NCBI GenBank assembly: GCA_019689975.1
Contig: JADGGK010000032.1
Location: 1 to 35,370, forward strand
Length of the DNA: 35,370 nucleotides
Source of the DNA: Pseudolabrys sp.
GTDB lineage: Bacteria > Pseudomonadota > Alphaproteobacteria > Rhizobiales > Xanthobacteraceae
Direction: 5' to 3'
Shown here: positions 8,772 to 18,306 of the stretch, one piece after another
Layout of the letters: the number at the start of each line of letters is the position of its first letter
Numbering within the stretch: the stretch's first letter is position 1
Made by a program: the position numbers and the translations under genes
Notes under the pieces: generated by a model
Told to the model about the DNA's origin: nothing
What the model saw: the letters and a program-made list of their open reading frames with translations, nothing else
Database searches by the model: none

Positions 8772-10079
8772 TCACTGATAGATCGGAAAGCGTGCGATCA
8801 GCGCCCTCACCTTTTCGCGCACCGCCGCCTCGATGAACGAGTCCTCCTCCGTCTTTTTTTGCGAGAGCACGTCGAGCACCTCCGCGATCATCTCGCCCAC
8901 CGCCCGGAATTCGGCGATGCCGAATCCGCGCGTGGTGCAAGCCGGCGTGCCGAGCCTGATGCCGGAGGTGACCGTGGGCTTCTCCGGATCATAGGGAATG
9001 CCGTTCTTGTTGCAGGTGATATGCGCGCGCCCGAGCGCGGCTTCCGCCACCTTGCCGGTCAGGCGTTTCGGCCTCAGATCGACAAGCATCAGGTGCGTGT
9101 CGGTGCCGCCGGAGACGATGTCCAGTCCCCTCGACTTCAGCGTCTCGGCGAGCGCTTTGGCATTTTCCACCACGTTGCGCGCATAGGCGCGGAAGCTCGG
9201 GCGCAGCGCCTCGCCGAACGCGACCGCCTTGGCGGCGATGACGTGCATCAAGGGACCGCCCTGCATGCCGGGGAAAACGGCGGCATTGATCTTGCGCGCC
9301 ATCTCCTCGTCGTTGCACAGGATGACGCCGCCGCGCGGCCCGCGCAGCGTCTTGTGTGTCGTCGTCGTCACCACATGGGCATGCGGGAACGGCGAGGGAT
9401 GCACGCCGCCCGCGACAAGTCCCGCGAAGTGCGCCATGTCGACGACGAGACAGGCCCCGACCTCGTCGCAGACCTCGCGGAACGCGCGGAAATCGATGAC
9501 GCGCGGATAGGCCGACCCGCCGGCGATGATGAGCTTCGGGCGATGCGCGCGGGCGAGGCGGCGCACCTCCTCCATGTCGATGCGATGGTCGTCGCGGCGC
9601 ACGCCATAGGGTACGGCCTTGAACCACCGGCCCGAGAGGTTAACGGGCGAACCGTGCGTCAGGTGCCCTCCGGCCGCGAGATTGAGCCCCATGAAGGTGT
9701 CGCCCGGTTGCATCAGGGCGAAGAAGACCGCGGCATTGGCCGAAGCGCCGGAGTGAGGCTGGACGTTGGCGAATCTGCAGCCGAACAACTTCGTCACGCG
9801 CTCGATCGCGAGACGTTCGACGACGTCGACGAATTGGCAGCCGCCGTAATAGCGGCGGCCGGGGAGACCTTCCGCATATTTGTTCGTGAGCACCGAGCCC
9901 TGCGCTTCCATGACCGCGCGCGAGACGATGTTCTCCGACGCGATCAGCTCGATCTCGTCGCGCTGACGGCCGAGTTCGAGCCCGATCGCCTCGGCGATCT
10001 CGGGATCGCTTTCCTTGAGGCTCCTCGAGAACAGCGCCTCGGTCTCGAGCGATGGTCGTGGACTGCTGGTTGCCGACAT
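8772..10079 (-). CDS. glyA: serine hydroxymethyltransferase
   Basis: PLP enzyme that interconverts serine and glycine with tetrahydrofolate, supplying one-carbon units. It has 435 residues, slightly longer than the usual 417-430. The PLP lysine is K243 in [25 protein letters not shown] (43-53), the [15 protein letters not shown] segment and the C-terminal [10 protein letters not shown] are all present. The start chosen has GGGAG about 7 nt upstream; the frame extends to 10148, but that extension lacks a ribosome site and conserved residues. The gap of 81 nt to nrdR permits either co-transcription or a separate nrdR promoter. Confidence 0.96.
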   Translation of the reverse strand: MSATSSPRPSLETEALFSRSLKESDPEIAEAIGLELGRQRDEIELIASENIVSRAVMEAQGSVLTNKYAEGLPGRRYYGGCQFVDVVERLAIERVTKLFGCRFANVQPHSGASANAAVFFALMQPGDTFMGLNLAAGGHLTHGSPVNLSGRWFKAVPYGVRRDDHRIDMEEVRRLARAHRPKLIIAGGSAYPRVIDFRAFREVCDEVGACLVVDMAHFAGLVAGGVHPSPFPHAHVVTTTTHKTLRGPRGGVILCNDEEMARKINAAVFPGMQGGPLMHVIAAKAVAFGEALRPSFRAYARNVVENAKALAETLKSRGLDIVSGGTDTHLMLVDLRPKRLTGKVAEAALGRAHITCNKNGIPYDPEKPTVTSGIRLGTPACTTRGFGIAEFRAVGEMIAEVLDVLSQKKTEEDSFIEAAVREKVRALIARFPIYQ

Positions 10080-10379
10080 CACGGTCTCCCGCTGCGGCCG
10101 CGGTGCGGCGCTCAGTGGCGACATCTGGGATTGGGTCCGCCATATCACATCGTCCGACGAGCGCCAAGTTGTGGGAGCGCGCCTCCACTCTGCCGCAATA
10201 TCTAGCGGGTTCCGGGCCGAGAGATCCGGCCCCGCCCGGGCAGGGAGCCCGCAAGCACGACCGCACGACCCGGCCCTTGCCTTGCCTTGCCGGGCGCACC
10301 CTGCGCCGATGCGCGGCTTGCGGCGCCGGGTCTGCCGCCGCTCGGGCGACGCGCCGGCCGAGGCGATGTCAAAAGAGAA
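10080..10379. other. upstream region of glyA without a gene
   Basis: Together with the adjoining hairpin this 342-nt stretch separates glyA from the MarR-type regulator gene. It should hold the glyA promoter, but I see no convincing -35/-10 pair, no riboswitch fold that I recognise, and no reading frame with a ribosome site. The base composition matches the surroundings. Confidence 0.5.
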
Positions 10380-10400
10380 GCCGGCCGCGGCGCGGCCGGC
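10372..10400 (-). terminator. rho-independent terminator of the LdtR-like gene
   Basis: A perfect 9-bp inverted repeat GCCGGCCGC / GCGGCCGGC with a 3-nt loop lies about 20 nt after the ldtR-like stop. On the minus strand it is followed at once by TTCTCTTTT, an imperfect T-tract. This is the best intrinsic terminator in the window, and it separates the regulator transcript from glyA. Confidence 0.75.
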
Positions 10401-10421
10401 GGAAAAATCCTGCGCGGCGCG

Positions 10422-10934
10422 TCAGAGCCGATAGAGGATCTGATCCGTCCAAAAGCGTTCAAGCCGGTGCAGCGACTTGTTGAGCGTGGTGAATTCGTCG
10501 GCATTGATGCCGCCGACCTGCTCCACCGTGCGCACGTGCTTCTGGTACAGCGCCTCGACGATGTCGCGCACCTCACGGCCCTTGTCGGTGAGTTTGATGC
10601 GCACAGAGCGCCGATCGACGCGCGAGCGCTGATGGTCGAGGAAGCCCATCTCCACGAGCTTCTTCAGATTGTAGGAAACATTGGAACCAAGGTAGTAGCC
10701 GCGCGTGCGCAGTTCGCCGGCGGTGAGTTCCTTGTCTCCGATATTGTACAGCAAGAGCGCCTGCACCGAGTTGATGTCGGCGCGCCCCCGGCGATCGAAC
10801 TCGTCCTTGATCACGTCGAGCAGGCGGCGGTGCAGCCGCTCAACCAGCGTCAAGGCTTCCAGATATAACGGCCGGATGTGTTCGAAGCGCGCATCGCGCT
10901 CCGATGCTTCCGCCGTCTTCGCAACGGCCTTCAT
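10422..10934 (-). CDS. ldtR: MarR-family winged-helix regulator, LdtR type
   Basis: The 170-residue protein has the MarR layout: an N-terminal dimerisation helix, a winged-helix core (about 55-125) with recognition-helix region YYLGSNVSYNLKKLVEMGFL and wing HQRSRVDRRSVRIKLTDKG, and C-terminal helices. The core wording resembles LdtR, a Hyphomicrobiales regulator tied in Liberibacter and Sinorhizobium to an L,D-transpeptidase and osmotic tolerance. That identification is from memory of the family; the MarR call is firm. The ATG at 10934 has AAGGGG upstream; a TTG two codons earlier is too close to that site. No transpeptidase gene is in the window. Confidence 0.8.
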   Translation of the reverse strand: MKAVAKTAEASERDARFEHIRPLYLEALTLVERLHRRLLDVIKDEFDRRGRADINSVQALLLYNIGDKELTAGELRTRGYYLGSNVSYNLKKLVEMGFLDHQRSRVDRRSVRIKLTDKGREVRDIVEALYQKHVRTVEQVGGINADEFTTLNKSLHRLERFWTDQILYRL

Positions 10935-11037
10935 GTTCAACGCCCCTTCGTTTGCGTCTTATTCGACGACCCGGATGTCGCCTCGGCAGCGAGACCCTGT
11001 CTTCCCCGCTCCGGATTGCCGCACGCTAAACGGGGCA

Positions 11038-11088
11038 GTCTAAAATCGGCTTAAATAACACCATAAAGATTAGGTTTATTTGCAACGG
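11038..11088. promoter_or_regulatory. AT-rich island upstream of the LdtR-like gene
   Basis: About 50 nt of strongly AT-rich sequence stands out in GC-rich surroundings, roughly 100-150 nt before the regulator start. It contains an inverted repeat AAATAA / TTATTT (minus-strand reading) separated by 17 nt. MarR regulators commonly bind dyads in their own promoters, so this is a candidate autoregulatory operator. I could not place a convincing -35/-10 pair. Confidence 0.4.
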
Positions 11089-11236
11089 TGAACGTTCCCT
11101 TGAACCGGCAATTGTGCCGATCGATGCAAGATTCCGTTCACCCTGCCCCGCGCTTGCGGGCTCGCCCAGGTTCCGATCGGCTCGAATCGGCCTCGCCCCG
11201 GTCGGCCGCCCCGCAAGGGCGACGTGGTCCACCATC

Positions 11237-11794
11237 GTCATTGCGAGGAGAGCCCCGAAGGGGCGACGAAGCAATCCAGTCTCTGTGCCATGCCGCAGGC
11301 ACAGCGCGCGCATCGGGGCACCGCATCTCCGCCGTCATTGCGAGGCGGCGCAAGCCGCCGAAGCAATCCAGGCCTTGCGGTGCCACAGGCGCGGCGCGCG
11401 GTCGTTGTGGCACGGCGTCTCCGCCGTCATTGCGAGGCGGCGCAAGCCGCCGAAGCAATCCAGTCTCTGTCTTGCCACAGGCACGATGCCTGCATTCGTG
11501 GCACGGCCGTTTCTGGATTGCTTCGCCCTCGCTTCGCTCGGGCTCGCAATGACGGGGAAGGTGCGCTCGGGCCTGCAATGACGGCGGAGAATGCGCGCGG
11601 GCGCGCCATGACGGGGAATGCGACCCGTCATTGCGAGGAGCCGCGCAAGCGGCGACGAAGCAATCCAGTCACGGCCCGCGCCACAGGCGCGGCGCGCGGT
11701 CATTGTGGCACGGCATGTCCGCCGTCATTGCGAGGAGCCGCGCAAGCGGCGACGAAGCAATCCAGGCCTTGCCATGCCGCAGGCGCGCCGCCGC
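11237..11794. repeat. array of two alternating palindromic repeats
   Basis: Six copies of a 38-43 bp palindromic unit lie at 11237-11279, 11334-11371, 11426-11463, 11513-11553 (inverted), 11627-11668 and 11724-11765. All share GTCATTGCGAG at one end and GAAGCAATCCAG at the other. The inner stem varies in a compensated way: GCCCC/GGGGC, GGCGGC/GCCGCC or GCCGC/GCGGC. The intervals between units are themselves related and palindromic, for example GTGCCACA...TGTGGCAC (11380-11413) and CTGTGCC...GGCACAG (11283-11304). Partial units lie around 11570-11615. The array ends against the stop of mmsB. Reading frames here are repeat-derived and not considered genes. This is unlike CRISPR because the intervals are homologous and one unit is inverted. 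Confidence 0.85.
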
Positions 11795-12679
11795 TCAACC
11801 GCGCACGAAGCGGATGATGCCGGAAAAATCCCGGCCGGCCTCGCCGCCCGCCACATAGCGCGAGTAGATGGCCGCCGCCGCCGCGCCGAGTTCCGTGCGG
11901 GCGCCGACGGCCTGCGCCGCATTCTGCGACAGCATGAGGTCCTTCAGCATCATGGCGGCGGTGAAGCCCGGCTGATAGTCGCGGTTTGCCGGCGATGTCG
12001 GCACCGGACCGGGGACCGGGCAATAGCTCGTAAGCGACCAGCACTGGCCGGACGATTTCGACGCGATATCGAACAGTTTCTGATGATCGAGCCCGAGTTT
12101 CTCGGCGAGCACGAAAGCCTCCGCGACCGCGATCATCGAAATGCCGAGGATCATGTTGTTGCAGATCTTGGCGGCCTGGCCGTTGCCGGATCCGCCGGCA
12201 TGCACCACGGTCTTGCCCATCGCCTTCAGGATCGGCTCGGCGCGCGCGAATGCCTGCGTCGAACCGCCCACCATGAAGGTCAATGTCGCCGCCTGTGCGC
12301 CGGCCACCCCGCCGGAGACCGGCGCATCGAGCATCATCAACCCCTTCTTCTCCGCCTGCGCGGCAACCGCGCGCGCGGTCTCGACGTCGATGGTCGAACA
12401 GTCAATCAACAAGGCGTCGGCATTGGCGTTCTCCACCACGCCCGATGCGCCGAGATAGATCTCGCGTACCTCCTTGCCCGAGGGCAGCATGGTGATGAAG
12501 ATCTCGGCGCCGGAGGCCAGGGCCGCAGCCGACTCGCCGGCGGCGCCGCCGGCGGCTTTCAGCCGCTCGACGGCGGCGGCATTGATGTCGAGGCCGGCGA
12601 CCTGATGGCCCGCCTTGATCAGGTTCTGCGCCATCGGCAATCCCATATTGCCGAGCCCGACAAAACCGATGCGAGCCAT
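11795..12679 (-). CDS. mmsB: 3-hydroxyisobutyrate dehydrogenase
   Basis: NAD-dependent beta-hydroxyacid dehydrogenase of 294 residues converting 3-hydroxyisobutyrate to methylmalonate semialdehyde in valine breakdown. It has the Rossmann motif GFVGLGNMG (5-13), the substrate loop DAPVSGGVAGA (119-129) and catalytic K171 in GNGQAAKICNN. GGAGG stands 5 nt before the ATG. It is the last gene of a four-gene operon with isobutyryl-CoA dehydrogenase and 3-hydroxyisobutyryl-CoA hydrolase, which supports this substrate over other members of the family. The next enzyme, methylmalonate-semialdehyde dehydrogenase (mmsA), is not in the window. Confidence 0.93.
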   Translation of the reverse strand: MARIGFVGLGNMGLPMAQNLIKAGHQVAGLDINAAAVERLKAAGGAAGESAAALASGAEIFITMLPSGKEVREIYLGASGVVENANADALLIDCSTIDVETARAVAAQAEKKGLMMLDAPVSGGVAGAQAATLTFMVGGSTQAFARAEPILKAMGKTVVHAGGSGNGQAAKICNNMILGISMIAVAEAFVLAEKLGLDHQKLFDIASKSSGQCWSLTSYCPVPGPVPTSPANRDYQPGFTAAMMLKDLMLSQNAAQAVGARTELGAAAAAIYSRYVAGGEAGRDFSGIIRFVRG

Positions 12680-12704
12680 GCCGCCCTCCCCGCGATCGTG
12701 CCGC

Positions 12705-13154
12705 TCAGGCCGGATGTTCCTGCGCCGCCTTCAAGGCCAGCACGAGATAGGCCATGAGCAGCAGGGCTTCCGCTCCGCCCACGATGACGCCGCCGCCGAA
12801 CACGTGCGGAAAGGCTATCTCCACAGCCAGCATGGAGGCAACCGCCATCAACCAGATGACCGCGCCCCAGGCGGCCGCGAGCCACAATCCGACCGCGGCG
12901 ACGAGATCGAGCACCGCAAAAAATATGGTCGCGGCCTGCCACGCGATCGGCTGCACGTCGAAGGGAGCGCTGTCGTCGCCCGCGATCCCGCACACATGCG
13001 CCCAGTGATAAAGGCCCTTGAGCAAGGAAACGATCGCCATCGCGCGCAGGAAGAATACCAGCCGGCGCGTCCACCGATCCGCCGCCGCGCCGACGACCTG
13101 CTCGTGCACCGGCTCCAGACCGTCGCGCTCCTCGTGAATGAACCGCCCGCTCAT
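12705..13154 (-). CDS. small four-helix membrane protein, DUF6163-like, in the valine operon
   Basis: Protein of 149 residues whose function I do not recognise. After a charged N-terminus of about 30 residues come hydrophobic segments at roughly 32-52 (LVFFLRAMAIVSLLKGLYHW), 70-90 (WQAATIFFAVLDLVAAVGLWL), 95-112 and 118-142, so an inner-membrane location is likely. The motif LKGLYHWA followed by WQAATIFFAVLD recalls the uncharacterised Hyphomicrobiales family DUF6163; this is from memory. The ATG lies 1 nt after the preceding hydrolase stop and the next gene starts 25 nt later, so it is co-transcribed with valine catabolism. No catalytic motif is visible. Confidence 0.75.
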   Translation of the reverse strand: MSGRFIHEERDGLEPVHEQVVGAAADRWTRRLVFFLRAMAIVSLLKGLYHWAHVCGIAGDDSAPFDVQPIAWQAATIFFAVLDLVAAVGLWLAAAWGAVIWLMAVASMLAVEIAFPHVFGGGVIVGGAEALLLMAYLVLALKAAQEHPA

Positions 13155-13155
13155 G

Positions 13156-14217
13156 TCACAGCGTCAATTCGCGCGCCAGGGGCGCGAAATGCCGTTCGAC
13201 TTCCGCCGCGCTCACTTCGGCAAGCGTTGCCGGCTGCCAGCGGGGCGCATTGTCCTTGTCCACGATCACGGCACGCACGCCCTCGTAGAAATCATGGCCT
13301 TCGATGATGCGCGAGACGATACGGAATTCGGCGCGCATGCAGGAGGCGAAGTCCCAGTATGCGCCGCGCCGCACTTGGGCCAGCGCGATCTTGAGGCTAA
13401 GGGGTGATTTGGTCCGCATGGTGGCCGCCGTCTCGGCCGCCCAGCGCGCGTCGGGCGATTCCGTCATCGCCTCGCGATCGAGGTCGGCCAGGATCGCCTC
13501 CACGCTCGCGCCGGCGAAGAGACGGTCGATCGCCTGCTTGCGCGCCATGACCGATCCTCCCGGCGGCGGTTGTTCGCCATGGGCGGCAAGCGTCGCATCG
13601 ATCGGAGCGCCTTGCGCCAGCGCGTCGAGCAGAGCCGGGAAACGGGTGCTCGGCACGCAGTGCGTCGCAACGCCTGCCGCCAGGGCGTCCGTGCGCTCGA
13701 GGCGCGCGCCGGTGAGCGCGCAATAGGTGCCGATCTCGCCCGGCATGCGCGGCAGGAACCAGGTCGCGCCGACGTCGGGGAAGAATCCGATGCCGACCTC
13801 CGGCATGGCAAAGGAAAACCGGTCCCCGGCCACGCGATAGGCGCCGTGCACCGAGACCCCGACGCCGCCGCCCATGACGATGCCGTCGATCAAGGCGATA
13901 TAGGGCTTGCGATAGTGTTTGATGGCGGCGTTGAGCGGATATTCGTCGCGCCAGAACGCCAGCGCCTCCTCGAGACGCCCCGCCTTGCCGAGCTCGTAAA
14001 GACGCCGGATGTCGCCGCCGGACGAAAAGGCGCGCCCGGGGCTTGCCGTGATCACGACGCGGGTCACGTCCGGATCCTTTGCCCAGGCATCGAGTTGCGC
14101 GCGCAGGCGTCGCACCATGTCATGCGTCACGGCATTGAGCGCCTGCGGACGGTTGAGCGTCACGACGCCCGCGGCGGCGCGGCGCTCGAACAGGATGTGC
14201 GCGTCGGCCTCCGCCAT
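13156..14217 (-). CDS. 3-hydroxyisobutyryl-CoA hydrolase (enoyl-CoA hydratase/isomerase family)
   Basis: Crotonase-fold thioesterase of 353 residues, longer than true enoyl-CoA hydratases (about 260) and typical for HIBCH. Oxyanion-hole segments are AFSSGGDIRRLYE (63-75) and GIVMGGGVGVSVHGAYRV (112-129). The catalytic pair of the hydrolases is present as E140 and D148 in MPEVGIGFFPDVGATWFLPR. The C-terminal extension ending in a DNAPRW(Q)P segment is also characteristic. It starts 6 nt after the acyl-CoA dehydrogenase stop with only a weak ribosome site, and almost touches the membrane-protein gene that follows. In the pathway it frees CoA so that 3-hydroxyisobutyrate can be oxidised by MmsB. 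Confidence 0.92.
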   Translation of the reverse strand: MAEADAHILFERRAAAGVVTLNRPQALNAVTHDMVRRLRAQLDAWAKDPDVTRVVITASPGRAFSSGGDIRRLYELGKAGRLEEALAFWRDEYPLNAAIKHYRKPYIALIDGIVMGGGVGVSVHGAYRVAGDRFSFAMPEVGIGFFPDVGATWFLPRMPGEIGTYCALTGARLERTDALAAGVATHCVPSTRFPALLDALAQGAPIDATLAAHGEQPPPGGSVMARKQAIDRLFAGASVEAILADLDREAMTESPDARWAAETAATMRTKSPLSLKIALAQVRRGAYWDFASCMRAEFRIVSRIIEGHDFYEGVRAVIVDKDNAPRWQPATLAEVSAAEVERHFAPLARELTL

Positions 14218-14223
14218 CGCGGC

Positions 14224-15363
14224 TCAGTTTCCGAAAATCCGGCGGCTCACGATCATGCGCATGATTTCGTTGGTGCCTTCGAGTATCTGATGCACGCGCA
14301 CGTCACGCAGCACGCGCTCGATCGGATGGTCGCGGAGATAGCCGTAGCCGCCGTGCAGCTGCAGGCAGCCGTTGACGACCGCAAAACCGGTATCGGTGGC
14401 AAGCCGCTTGGCCTGCGCGGCAAGCGACGTGGCGCCGGGTTCGCCCGCGCCGACCGCGACGGCCGCGCGATAAAGCAGCAGACGGGCCGCCTCGAGCTCG
14501 GTCACATAATCGGCGACGCGAAACTGCAATGCCTGGAAATCGGCGAGCCGGCTGCCGAACTGCCGGCGCTCGCGCATATAGGCGACGGTCCGATCCAGGC
14601 AGAACTGCGCGCCGCCGATCGAGCATGCGCCGATATTGAGCCGGCCTCCGTCGAGCCCGGCCATGGCGATTCTGAAACCCTGTCCCTCCTCGCCGATGCG
14701 GTTGGAAACCGGCACGCGGCAATCCTCGAACATCACCATGGCGGTGGGCTGGGTCTTCCAGCCGAGCTTCTTCTCTTGCGCGCCGAACGAGAGGCCCGGC
14801 GTGTTCTTTTCCACCACCAGGGCGGATATGCCGCGCGGGCCCGCCTCGCCCGTGCGCGCCATGACGACATAGACGTCGGCGACGCCGCCGCCGGAGATGA
14901 ACGCCTTCGTTCCGTTGAGCACGTAATGATCGCCGTTGCGCACGGCCCTGGTCTTCAAGCTCGCGGCGTCCGAGCCCGAGTCCGGTTCGGTCAGGCAGTA
15001 GCTCGCGAAATATTCCATCGCGCAGAGCTTGGGCAGATATTTCCCGCGCGTTTCCGGGCTGCCGAAAGCGTCGATCATCCACGCCGCCATGTTGTGGATC
15101 GAGATATAGGCGGCGGTGGAGGTGCATCCTTGCGCGAGTTCTTCAAAGATGAGCACGGCGTCGAGCCGGGTGAGCCCGGAACCGCCGACGTCCTCCCTCA
15201 CATAGATGCCGCCAAAGCCGAGCGCGGCGGCCTTGCGCAACGCCTCGACCGGAAAAATCTCCCGTTCGTCCCATTCGCGCGCGTAAGGCATCATCTCTTC
15301 GCGCGCGAAGGCGCGCGCTGTTGCCTGAAAGGCGCGCTGCTCGTCGGTGAGCCCGAAGTCCAT
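14224..15363 (-). CDS. acyl-CoA dehydrogenase, probably isobutyryl-CoA dehydrogenase
   Basis: FAD-dependent acyl-CoA dehydrogenase of 379 residues. The family signatures [14 protein letters not shown] (near residue 128) and [22 protein letters not shown] are intact, with the catalytic base E362 in LEGTNEIMR. It closely follows the isobutyryl-CoA dehydrogenase (ACAD8) pattern, and the operon partners HIBCH and MmsB support isobutyryl-CoA as substrate; the enoyl-CoA hydratase for the intermediate step may be a general one elsewhere. The start is the ATG of MDFGLTDEQ, the conserved N-terminus. The frame stays open to 15609 without a plausible start. It is divergent from the Rieske-FAD oxidoreductase with 121 nt between. 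Confidence 0.92.
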   Translation of the reverse strand: MDFGLTDEQRAFQATARAFAREEMMPYAREWDEREIFPVEALRKAAALGFGGIYVREDVGGSGLTRLDAVLIFEELAQGCTSTAAYISIHNMAAWMIDAFGSPETRGKYLPKLCAMEYFASYCLTEPDSGSDAASLKTRAVRNGDHYVLNGTKAFISGGGVADVYVVMARTGEAGPRGISALVVEKNTPGLSFGAQEKKLGWKTQPTAMVMFEDCRVPVSNRIGEEGQGFRIAMAGLDGGRLNIGACSIGGAQFCLDRTVAYMRERRQFGSRLADFQALQFRVADYVTELEAARLLLYRAAVAVGAGEPGATSLAAQAKRLATDTGFAVVNGCLQLHGGYGYLRDHPIERVLRDVRVHQILEGTNEIMRMIVSRRIFGN

Positions 15364-15484
15364 CGCGCATCCAACCCCTATTCGCTTACCAAGTGTCGGT
15401 TCCGCGGGCAACACGGCGGACTTGGAAATCGCCCCGCGCTGCGGCATGGTCCGCTTCCGGCGGCGACAGCGAGGAGATGCGATC

Positions 15485-17008
15485 ATGGCGCAGGACGACA
15501 ACAGGCCGAGCGGACCCGATCTCGCTCGGGGCGTCGACTCCTCCTCCCTGGCCGAAGGCGCCATGCTCACCGGCCGGGTGGGCGAGGAGGAGGTTCTCCT
15601 GATCCGCAAGGCCGGCAGGGTCTACGGCGTGAGCGCACATTGCACGCATTACCACGGGCCGCTCGCCGACGGCCTTCTCGTGGCGGGCACGCTGCGCTGC
15701 CCGTGGCATCATGCCTGTTTCGATCTCGACAGCGGCGAGGCGGTTGCCGCGCCCGCGCTGGCACCGCTCGTCTGCTACGAGGTCGTCGAGCGCGACGGGC
15801 GCATCACGGTCGCCGGCAAGAAAGCGCCGCCGCAGCCGAGGGTGGCCGGCGGAGCCGGCGGGCACGTCGTGATCGTGGGCGGCGGCGCGGCCGGATTCGC
15901 GGCCGCGGAGATGCTCCGCCGCCGCGGCTTTGCCGGCCGTATCACCATGATCAGCAACGACAGTGCCGCACCCGTCGATCGACCGAACCTGTCGAAGGAC
16001 TATCTCGCCGGCACGGCCCCCGAGGACTGGGTGCCGCTGCGCGGAGAGGAATGGTACGCGGAGAACGGGATCGACCTGAAACTCAATACCGACGCGGTGG
16101 CGCTCGACGCCCGTGCGAAACGGCTCACGCTCGGCGACGGCGGGGAGCTCGCGTTCGACAAGCTGCTGCTCGCCACCGGCGCCGAGCCGATCAGGCTCGA
16201 CATTCCCGGCGCGGAGCGCGCGCACGTGCATGTCCTGCGATCGCTTGCCGATTGCCGCGCCATCATCGCCGACGCGCAAAGGGCAAAACGCGCCGTCGTC
16301 GTCGGGGCGAGTTTCATCGGCCTTGAGGTTGCCGCCTCGCTGCGCACGCGAGGTCTCGACGTGCACGTGGTGGCGCCCGAACAACGTCCGCTGGAGCGGG
16401 TCTTCGGGCCGCAGCTCGGCGATTTCATTCGCGCGCTGCACGAGTCGCAGGGCGTCAGATTCCGGCTGGGCAACACCCTCGCGGCGATCGGCGCCGACCA
16501 TGTCACGCTGCATAGCGGCGAAACGATCGCGGCCGAGCTCGTGGTGGTCGGCGTGGGCGTGCGCCCGCGCCTGGCTCTGGCCGAAAAAGCCGGCCTTGCG
16601 GTCGACAGGGGCGTGCTCGTGAACGAGCGTCTGGAGACCAGCGCGCGCGACGTCTATGCCGCCGGGGACATCGCGCGCTGGCCCGATCCCATTTCCGGCG
16701 AACGCATCCGCGTCGAACATTGGGTTGTGGCCGAGCGGCAGGGGCAAATCGCCGCGCGCAACATGATGGGGGAGCGGTGCGAATTCCGCGTCGCGCCGTT
16801 CTTCTGGAGCCAGCATTACGACGTTCCGATCAATTATGTCGGTCACGCTGCCTCATGGGACGACATCGCGATCGACGGCGATATCGGTCGGCGCGACTGC
16901 CTGCTGCGCTACAAAAAGGCCGGCCGGGTGCTGGCCGTGGCCTCGATCCACCGGGACCGCGACTGCCTGCGCGCGGCCGCGGAGATGGAAGCCGCGCCCG
17001 CCGCCTGA
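15485..17008 (+). CDS. Rieske [2Fe-2S]-FAD oxidoreductase, AIFM3/ferredoxin-reductase-like
   Basis: Fusion protein of 507 residues. An N-terminal Rieske domain (about 10-110) holds the cluster ligands C53/H55 (CTH) and C72/H75 (CPWH). A pyridine-nucleotide-disulfide oxidoreductase module follows, with FAD motif [10 protein letters not shown] (about 129-138), a second nucleotide-binding site [13 protein letters not shown] for NAD(P)H and the C-terminal YAAGDIA. There is no CxxC redox disulfide, so it is of the ferredoxin-reductase/AIF type. It probably passes electrons from NAD(P)H to an unknown acceptor. GAGGAG stands 8 nt before the ATG. It is divergent from the valine operon and 88 nt upstream of hemB; no oxygenase partner is adjacent. 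Confidence 0.85.
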   Translation: MAQDDNRPSGPDLARGVDSSSLAEGAMLTGRVGEEEVLLIRKAGRVYGVSAHCTHYHGPLADGLLVAGTLRCPWHHACFDLDSGEAVAAPALAPLVCYEVVERDGRITVAGKKAPPQPRVAGGAGGHVVIVGGGAAGFAAAEMLRRRGFAGRITMISNDSAAPVDRPNLSKDYLAGTAPEDWVPLRGEEWYAENGIDLKLNTDAVALDARAKRLTLGDGGELAFDKLLLATGAEPIRLDIPGAERAHVHVLRSLADCRAIIADAQRAKRAVVVGASFIGLEVAASLRTRGLDVHVVAPEQRPLERVFGPQLGDFIRALHESQGVRFRLGNTLAAIGADHVTLHSGETIAAELVVVGVGVRPRLALAEKAGLAVDRGVLVNERLETSARDVYAAGDIARWPDPISGERIRVEHWVVAERQGQIAARNMMGERCEFRVAPFFWSQHYDVPINYVGHAASWDDIAIDGDIGRRDCLLRYKKAGRVLAVASIHRDRDCLRAAAEMEAAPAA

Positions 17009-17009
17009 T

Positions 17010-17036
17010 GCCTCGCCTCCCGCCGCCGAGCGAGGC
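17010..17036 (+). terminator. inverted repeat between the Rieske-FAD oxidoreductase gene and hemB
   Basis: A 7-bp perfect inverted repeat GCCTCGC / GCGAGGC with a 13-nt loop begins next to the oxidoreductase stop codon. There is no T-tract, so it is a weak candidate terminator or processing site. Confidence 0.25.
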
Positions 17037-17075
17037 GGCCGCGTGCGGGTAGCGATCAACGACGAGACCCGCTAA

Positions 17076-18158
<1,083 letters not shown>

Positions 18159-18186
18159 CCCGCAATGTCTCTCCCACCGTCGGCTC

Positions 18187-18206
18187 ATTCCCGAGCAAGC
18201 GGGAAT
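18187..18206. repeat. small ATTCCCG/CGGGAAT palindrome downstream of hemB
   Basis: A perfect 7-bp inverted repeat with a 6-nt loop (agcaag) lies about 30 nt after hemB. It resembles short dispersed palindromes (CATTCCCG...CGGGAATCC) that I recall from Bradyrhizobium-type genomes. It may act as a bidirectional transcription or decay barrier. No T-tract follows. Confidence 0.4.
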
Positions 18207-18306
18207 CCGGTGCCGCCCTTGCGGACGCCCAAGGTCGCCGAGCTTTTCGCTTTTTCCTGCCGCGCGCGATTTCCCGTCAATGGTGGAGTGAAGCCGGAAT
18301 TGGACC

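Noticed and set aside
5965-10205. Long plus-strand frames opposite ribH-ribE-ribD-nrdR-glyA (up to about 1000 codons)
   Set aside because: They are antisense shadows produced by high GC at third positions; the minus-strand genes have full family motifs and ribosome sites.
10080-10379. Riboswitch or attenuator upstream of glyA
   Set aside because: No conserved core that I recognise and no leader peptide; only general GC-rich sequence could be seen.
11237-11765. CRISPR array
   Set aside because: Repeat length varies from 38 to 43, one unit is inverted, and the intervals are homologous palindromes rather than unique spacers; no cas genes are present.
11088-11817. Several overlapping reading frames of 95-200 codons in both directions between the MarR-type gene and mmsB
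   Set aside because: They are translations of the palindromic repeats, with repeated CEAAQAAEAIQ-like strings, no ribosome sites and no family resemblance.
13570-16326. Plus-strand frame of about 900 codons across the valine operon
   Set aside because: It runs antisense through two clear enzymes and then out of frame with the Rieske-FAD gene; composition is Arg/Ala/His-rich junk.
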